This document shows, piece by piece, positions 33,901 to 42,900 of a stretch of DNA of 64,000 nt (within the stretch, counting starts at the first letter, position 1; every line of letters begins with the position of its first letter). The translations under genes were made by a program, and so were the position numbers. The notes beneath the pieces are model-generated. The model was not told the origin of the DNA, did not search any database, and saw only the letters and a list, made by a program, of their open reading frames with translations. The DNA is from Dactylorhiza incarnata (Eukaryota > Streptophyta > Magnoliopsida > Asparagales > Orchidaceae): positions 7,196,501 through 7,260,500 of the forward strand of contig JAWHQI010000079.1 of assembly GCA_033032865.1 (NCBI GenBank), in the 5' to 3' direction.

Positions 33901-36900
33901 TAATTTTCTTCATCTATGTTAAGCATGTGAGCTTTTATTAGATCCTGTTGAGGGGAAAAAATATTACAAGGATAGGAATGACAGTATAATAGTAAGAACA
34001 AGATGAGTGATTTCAATTCTATACCTTGAACTCCTTTTTCTCTTGTCTAGAAGTTGGTAAGCATCCACCATGTGTGTCAACCCATTTTTCCGTGATATGA
34101 ATAAGGATAACTAGGTAAGGCGTGTGCTTGTGTATAATAGGATCCTTCACATTTAGATCAATAGTTTTTGCAAACCTGTTAATAATCTAAAAAATCAGGG
34201 AGAACCAAACTGACAAATATCTTCGGCAAAGCAAACTTATGCAAGGATTGTTTAATTAACCACAAATATTTCCATATAATGTAATCATATTCAATTAGGC
34301 TGTTTATATCTAGTTGTTTCAAGGTAATTATTACTTACTCTTTCAGCTCGGGCCATGGACTTTGTAGTCTCAGATCATCTACAAAATGTTCAGGTTTTGA
34401 CTCAACCACATTGTGCTCCTATGAATAAGAAAGATGTAAACATAGATTCTACTTTCTAAATAAATAGTTAAATTTCTTCAAAAAGTTTCATTTCAATGTG
34501 CATTTTCATACCTTCAAACTAATCCGAACTAAGCCAGTAAGCCCGTATGAGCGTGCGACTAACAGCTTGACATTAGATTGTCTACAAATCTTATCCAGCT
34601 TCAGTAATGAAGTTTCCAGTAGCTGTAAAGTCACAGGTTTGAGCTTAAAATTAGCAAACAGGTCATTAAAGTATTAAGTCAAAAACATGCAACTTCTGAT
34701 ATACTTGAAAACTTGTAATGCAAAAAGAACCACAGATCAAAACATGTACTGGTTATGCTAATTGATGCAGATAGGAAGAAGAACCTCAACTGTCATGGAA
34801 ACAATATTGTGAGAAAAGATTATTGGAGCCATTATCTTTATTTTTCCGGCGCGCAATGCGGCGATTATTGCACACCGAGTATGGTCGTCGGGGTAAACCC
34901 TAGCACAACCTCTAATTTATAATTATATATATAGTAAAGTAATAATAAAATTTGTTTTATATAATATATTTTTAATTATATCTTAATATTTTAATTACAT
35001 TTCTATTTATATTTATTATTATCATATTATGTTATGAATAATAGTTGTAAATAAAAGGTGTAATTAAGAGAAAATAATAGGGGTAAAACTGAAAAAAAAC
35101 AGACCAAAATGAAAGACTTCTTTGATATATATAGATGACATATTGAAAATTGATAATCAAGAATGAAGCTCATAACTATTATCGAGAATAAATGTCAGTT
35201 GAAAAACAGAGCTTAATTTTCATTTGACAAACTTATTTCAATCAATACATATGTTCAACTACTAATGCACTCTTTTCATGATGTCATCTGTAATGTGAAC
35301 CCCACTGTAGTCATCTGGTTGTGTTGCAAGCCCTTCAAAATTATCCCTCATGTAGCAATTGCAGAAGGACATTTAGCCTAGCAATGCATAATAAGTTTAG
35401 GTGTGAAAGATCATTTAGGCTCTATTTGGCACGGCGTTTTTTCTCAGGTGAGTTTGGACAAAAATGTCACTGTCATAGAATGTATGTTTGGCATGACAAC
35501 GGTTATGACCGCCACCAAGAAAACTAGTTTTGAACATAAAAGGGAATGAACTTCCTTAGGTAAGTCGGGCGTTCACGAACGACAGTTCATAACCACCGCG
35601 TTCACGACCGCTACCACCGTACCAAACGGAATCTTAATATCAGCAGCTGATATGGAATCAACTACATGACCATGAGGTACATTTATATTTGTCAAATGAG
35701 ACATAGATGCATAGTAGGCCCTTAAACTATCAACAATTTTCTATCAACAATTTCCCAACATATTTTTAATTAATATTAAATATTAGCTCTATTCTATGTT
35801 GCACGAGGACAAGGACGGAATATGAGATACGATGCGATATGAATACATGATTAACGATTTTCAAAAAATGTAGGATACAAAATACATTTTCGAATTTTTA
35901 TTATTTAAATATAAATAAAATTAATACAAAAACATGTGTTATTCACATTTTTTTCATTTTTTTCAATTACTATATCCACAAAATCTTATTATATCCTAGA
36001 TAGCAGCCTTGAATGAAAGATATAACTAATTGAATGTCACCACTTATCATCCAGTTTTTCTCTTTCGCATATCTTTCTTCATATCATCATTACAATATAC
36101 ACATATTTTTGCTTTTGGAGCATACTCTGGCATATGTAGGAGTGTCTAAGAGAATCCGAGGGCTTTTTTATTTAAATTAAAAGAAAAGTTTCCAAGAGTT
36201 TCGGGGACGGATTTTCGAGAGTTTCCCGACTCAGAAATATTTCGGATATGATATGTAAAGCTGTTGCAAGAATGAGTGCTTTCTAGGCTCTATTTTAGCC
36301 TAAGGAAAGATATCTTCTATAATGAAATTTCATGTTGGTCTAATAGAAGTAATATAACATTATTGAAACATAAAGCTTTTTACGAATTTTAACGGCTATT
36401 ATAAGTTGAATTTTTTTGCTTAAAATTATGAAGAGCCCTTGATCCTTGCATACATTCTACATGATGTACAGAAAATTCCTTATAGTAAGATCATGGAAGG
36501 GAGAGGCTATGCAAAAAAGATGAATACTATCCTGCCAACAATTTTTCTCATATGCAATGTCCTTAAGGTACGGAGAAAACAATTTACACAAAAGAAAGTA
36601 CAAGAATTCATTGGAAACTAGGAAGTACAGATACTTGCAACAGCCTTACGTATCATATCCGAAATGCATTGTAGTCCGGAAACTCTTGGAAACTCGTCCT
36701 CGATTCTCATGGAAACTTTTTTTAATTTAAAATTAAACAGTCATGGATACTCTCAGAGTCTCAGATACACTAGAATACGCTCAAGTATGCTTGAAAATGT
36801 GTATGTTGTAATGATGATACAGAGAAAGACATGTGTTTTGATGAGAAGTAGTGAAATTCAATTGATTACATATTTTCATGCATGACTCTTATTTATGATT

Positions 36901-39900
36901 TGATATGATTTTTAAAGTGCACAGTGTGCCTCTGAGAATTCTCTAGAGGGGGGTGAATAGAGATTTAAAAAAAATTCTATCCTAACTATGCATACAATAA
37001 AACACCTAAGGAATTATGCTTCAGCAACACCAAGGTGCAGAATAAATAAAGTGCAGTAATTATAAAAACAGAGAAATAGTAAGCAATAAATAAGGGGACA
37101 ACACAGAAAAAACACAATACAGAAGACACAAGATTTTATAGAGGTTCCCCAAAATATGGGTAGTCCTCTTTTCTGCCACCTGGTAGGAATGCACAACCTG
37201 TGCCTGAGTCATTTGATAAGGAGACTCTTAGAACCAAAGATCTTTTGATAAGGAGATCTTGAACCACTCAGATCTTTTGATAATGAGATCTTGAACCACT
37301 CAGATCTTTTGATAAGGAGATCTTGAACCCCTCAGATCTTTTGATAAGGAGGTCTTGAACCACTGAATCCTTTGAAGAGGGATTCTTAAAAATCTGTACA
37401 GTTGAGAAGCTGAAGGAAGAAGGAGGATGGAGAAGAAGAATTCTGTTCTCAGAATTCTGTAGAAGCTTTCAGCTTCTATTTTTCCTTTCTATGGATCTGC
37501 TAATGATGAACCCTTGCTTAAGATTGTGATATTTTGCAAGGGTTATTTTTTTCAGATCCTTTTGTCTTTCTTTTGCTTGTTATTTGGCTGTTATATGATG
37601 TTGATGAAGAAGCAACTCAGTTTTCTGTTCTGAAGGAGCACTTGTTTTCTCTGTTTTGTCTCTGATAGGGTTCCAGGAGCAAGAAGAAGAAAGGGGGAAC
37701 CCTAATCGACAAAACTATATCAGATAGTGATGAATGCTCTGTATTCTTCTCTCTTCTCTTCCTATTTATTATTCATCATTAATTTTGAATTCTTTTCCTC
37801 TTTTAGGTTGTCCTGAAAAGGCACAATCTTGGACAATTAACCATTCTTTCTTCATTTGCTCACGACCTATCTGTCAACTGTTTGAATCATTTCCAAGAAA
37901 GTTTTTCCTGTCTTCTTTACTGCTCCACTCCATTCTAGGCAATAAACAAGCCGTTGTAAAACGTTCTTTAGTGTTGTGGGCCTTCAGAGAAAGTTCTAAA
38001 AGGACAGCTGAAAAGGTTTCTTTTTCAGACTATATTCGACGCTGAGTCGACTTCGTTTTCTCTCTTATCGACGTGCCTTCGAGTTCTTGTAAAAGCAGCT
38101 TCGAATTCCTTCTTGCTCTGGTTGAACTCTGTTGTCGACGTTGCGTCGATTACTTATCGACGTAACCGTGGAGATGAAGACTTCATTTTGAACTTCATTG
38201 TCTGCGTCGAATTGTAGTCGTCATTGCGTCGACTTCAGATGGCTTCGACAGATACTTCCTTCTGCGTTGAATTGAAGTCGAGGTTGTGTCGACTTCTAAA
38301 ATAGCTTCGACATGCTCCTTTATCTACGTCGACTCCTATTCGACGTAGCGTCGACTTGATATGCTCTGAATGAGAGGTTGAGTTGCTTGGATTTCTAGTC
38401 TGAGTTGCGTCGACATCAATTCGAAGTTGCGTCGACTTCTATTCAACGCAATTATTAACTCAACCCAAATTATGTTTGTCTTGACCTGGTCTTGACACTC
38501 TAAGTTGAGTGTGACATCCTAAGACATCTTGACCAAATTAATCTCACTATACAATGGGTAATAAAACCTAAGAGATAAAATCACTTTATTTAATTTGTTA
38601 AGTTAAATCCAAAGAGTTTTTCCCAACAATCTCCCCCTATTTATCTTAACAAATTTTACAGATTTTGTTAATGTGATTTTACATATTCTTTTGCATAAAC
38701 AGAGATATATACAAGACAACATAGACAATTACAGTATGATAAAATGAGATCACAAAATTTTTATACATTGTCAAGTGTATTTTAATGTTCACCACACCAC
38801 CTTCCCTTTTTGTCAAGTGTATACATTGTCAAGAATTACCTGAGTTTCATTGCTCCTTCTCAGGGGTTTTCCTTTTTCTTGAAAACACCTTTGGAATTAT
38901 CTTCCTTTGGGCAAAGTTCAGAGGCTCATCATCTTCAGGAGACATTACTGCTTCTTCAGCAACATTGTTCTTGGGAAGCTCCCCCTGAATCTGTGCATTC
39001 AGCTCAGCATTATGAACAGCTTCCTTGGCAATCTTGGTCACCTCATCCAGCAAATTATCATCATGGAGCTCCCCCTGGACCACATTTGTACCTACAGCAA
39101 TCAATTCACTTTCCAGATTCCTTTGAACTTCTACAATTGACTCTCCCTTAGTAGATGGGAGCTCCCCCTGATTTTCTGCAGCTGGTTCCCCTTGAATCTC
39201 TGGAGGCTTTACATGAGACTCCCCTGGACATTTGGACCTTGGAAAATGGTCACTTTATCAGGAGCCTCATCATCATTCCCCTTATTATTGCCACTCAACT
39301 CTAGGACAGGCCCTTCCTCCCCCTGAATATTCTCCCCCTTCTTAACCTTGCTGGAAAGAGATGTTAAGAACTCCTTTGTCACTAGGGAGGAAGACATGAA
39401 GTCTTTGAGACCCTGTAGAGATCTTTTTGAGTCTAAGAGTTCAGACTCCATCTGAGAGTAATTTCTCTCAAACTTTCTGGTTTGGCTGGCTAATAGGTCA
39501 GCATAAGTGTTGGATGCTAAACCTACTGCCTTGGAGATGACTTGCTCCAGATTAATGGGAGGGGTAGGTGTGGTAGATGTAGGAGGTGATGGAGGTAAGT
39601 CTTCTGGGATTGGAGAGAGTGCATGATAGATATCTGGAGAGACATGGAATGATGGTGGTGGTGGAGCAGACTGAGTGTCTGTGATGGCAGTGGATGGTTG
39701 GGGAGGAATGTGAGGTTCATGTTCTGTGGGAGGAATGAAGGAGCTGGTCTGGTTGAGGTGGACTTGATCAGTATCTGAGGTATCATCCTGGTGGGTTGCT
39801 GGAGTGTCTTGGGGAGGTATATTATCCCTTGAGGAATCTGGTATGTCTCTCTGAATCTTGAGGAGGTGGTGACGGAGGAGGTGAAGGTGCAGCTTGACCA

Positions 39901-42900
39901 GACTTGAGGATCTTCCTGGTCCATTTGGAGAAGATTCCTATATTAATTCTTTGGCCTGGTGGAATTGGCACTCCTTTGGACTTGCACACATCTGGATAGT
40001 GTTGGAAGAGAACCTGGCTCATTATCCTCATGTAGGAATTGTCTTTATGAGCATAATTATGGCCAATCATTTTCAGGAGGCATCTCCCCCAGTTTATTTT
40101 CTTTTCCATAATTAGGACACCCATAATTTGCAATTGCTGCTTGGGTATAGCATCATGTGCTGATATCTTGCACAACAGCACTTTTCCCACAATGTCTGTC
40201 AGAAATCTGTATTCTTCTGCCAGATCCACCTTTTTCAGATTGATGGCTCTCTCTTTCTTGAATTGCATGATTTCTAAGGCCTTCTTTGCCTCTTTTCCTG
40301 ACAATTCATCAGAGACCTCACCAGTGGGTAGATCAAATATTTGAGACAACATTTCCTCTGTTATGTTGATATCTTTCTCAGAAATTTTCCCATGGAGGGA
40401 TCCATCATCTCCTATGTGCACAGTATCCTTGAACTCTGTCAACTCAACATCAAGTATTTTACATCTCGTGGAGATCAACTTTGTTAGTCCTGCTTTATGG
40501 AATAAGCCAAGAATCGTCTTGAAGCTTTCTGCTGCAGCATTGAAGGAATCGACATCCACATCAAAGCCAGAGTTCACTTTTGGTGGAGCCATCGATTTTA
40601 GGTACCTGCAAACACAAGATAAAACGAGAGAGAGAGAGGGACAAGAGCACGAAAGAACTAGAAAAGAAGAGAGCAAGAGAGCACGGAGAGGAAAATTCGA
40701 AAGTGTAAATGATTCGACGTTGAAGTTGCTTAAAAGAAGATGATTCGTCGCAGTTTAGGGTTTAAGTCGAAGCTGCGTCGATAAGAATTAACATTTGACG
40801 CGCAAAAATATGTCGAGACTGCTTCTAGAAGCAATTATGCGCACGTTGTTACATCGACGTTGCGTTGATTAATATTCGACGCAACTTCGAGATTGCTCAG
40901 CAATTCTTAAGTTGACGCAGTGATGTCGATGTTGCGTCGATTTATAATCGGCGCGGCCACGAATTTGATCAGCGGCTATTAAGTCGACGCATGCGTCGAT
41001 ATGAACTTGACGCTGCGTCGAATATCATTCGTATTATCCGCTCTGATTAGCTCTCGACGCTTGCGTCGAGTAGAGCCCAACGCTACGTCGAATTCTATTC
41101 GACGCAACTTTGAATAAATAGTTCTATTTTCTTAGAAAATTCTTGTTGTTTTTCCTAGCAATGATGTTTATTGAAAATAGTGGTTATGCTACTAATTTTA
41201 TGAACTATAGGGATAGCAAAGGAACTTAAAGAAGCAATCACTCTCTTGGTTTCATTTAGTTCTTCTTTCATGACCTAGATCTTTCTTGCCACTCCATTCT
41301 CTGTTAGGAGGGATCCTACCTAATCCTGCACAAATAACTCAAACATTAGAAGGAACTCAGGTTACCATGGGCCCTTTGTTTTTACCATTGTAGGGTTCAA
41401 TGAAAGAATTGAATGGTTTTTCATGATATCTTTGTGGATGGTAGAGGATTGGTTTACCAAACCTATGCTTATTACCTTTATGCTGAAAATGTGCATAGAA
41501 TGAATCTGCATATAATAGATCTGCAGAGTGTCTAATGATTCTTCTTCTAGTTTTAGTTCTTTGATTGAGATTCACAGGTTTTCCTAAATTGTTTTTCCTT
41601 AGAATTTTCTTTTCATTAGTTGGATTAACTCTACTGAATGTAGTGATTCTATCTAGATGATTGTTGTTTATAGACTTTTCTACAAGATGTTTGCTTAGTA
41701 TTCCTTGTTGATTATTAACATTCACCCTATTGAATATTGTAACTTTATCAGGATGATCATGTACTTCTTCACAAATTTCACTATTTTCACTTGATTTTCA
41801 CCAGATCCAACAAATATTACTGGATTTTTCCAGGCAGGTCTCCTAGGGACTTCTGTGTTGGTGGATGGATCTGCTCCTAAACCAAGATGTTTAAATTTCA
41901 TGTTGAGATTTTTTGTGATGTCTTTGAGTTTTTGACTCCTTCCATTGAGTGAGTCTTCAAAGGTTTTTGCCTTTGTAAGCTCTTCCTTGAGTTCTAGGTT
42001 TTCAGCCTTTATTTCATCTATTTGTTTTCTTAACTCTCCTACCTCAATCCTGAGTCGATTGTCATAGGAATGACTTTCATCTACCATTTTACTTTTTAGT
42101 TCCTTCAACTCTTTCCTAAGTATCTTTATTTGATTTTCTGCTTCTAATTGATCTTGGCAGAACTCTTTAAAGCAAATTTTAAATTCATTGGAAGAGAAAT
42201 CAAAATCATCAAAATATGATACCCGATCCTCTTCACTATCTGAGGAAGCCCCCAAAGCCATCAGACAAATTTCTTCAACAGTATATTCCTGTTTACTTCC
42301 AGATGAGGAGCATAACTCAGATTATGAGTCACACCAGGTTTCAGTTAGGAAACTTCTTCCATTCTTCTGACCCTTCTTATCATCAGCACTTTCTTCAGCT
42401 ATACTGATCATTATATCTCATATTTCTTTTGCAGACTGGCATTCAGCCACTTCCTGAAATATATCATCTGACAGAGTGGATAATAGTATGTTCATAGCCT
42501 TAACATTACAGGCTTCTGCATTCTTTTCAGCCTGTGTCCACTCATTCCTTGGGATAGCTTCCAGTGTTGAGGATCCACTGGTATCTTGTCTGAGTGGAGC
42601 TGGGGGACCTAAAATCAGAACATCAAAGATGTCTTCATCAATAGAGTTCATGTAAATCTTTATTCTGGCCTTCCAGAGTGTAAACTTATTCAAGTTACAC
42701 ACTGGAGGTCTTGTTGAGGCATAATCCCTAGGACTTATTTTCTTAATAAAATAGATTTATGGTAGAGAAATAAGTGTAAGAGGTCTTTTTGATCAAGGTG
42801 TTAACCTTTTAATGATCAACCTCTCTCTGATACCAATTGAAAGTGCACAATGTGCCTCTGAGAATTCTCTAGAGGGGGGGTGAATAGAAATTTAAAAAAT

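Noticed and set aside
37238..37365. Regularly spaced repeats resembling a CRISPR array
   Set aside because: The units are contiguous 32-bp tandem copies without unique spacers, inside a plant LTR.
38847..40592. Reading the extra ORF as a true envelope protein
   Set aside because: No signal peptide, cleavage site or transmembrane helix is visible; only its position is env-like.
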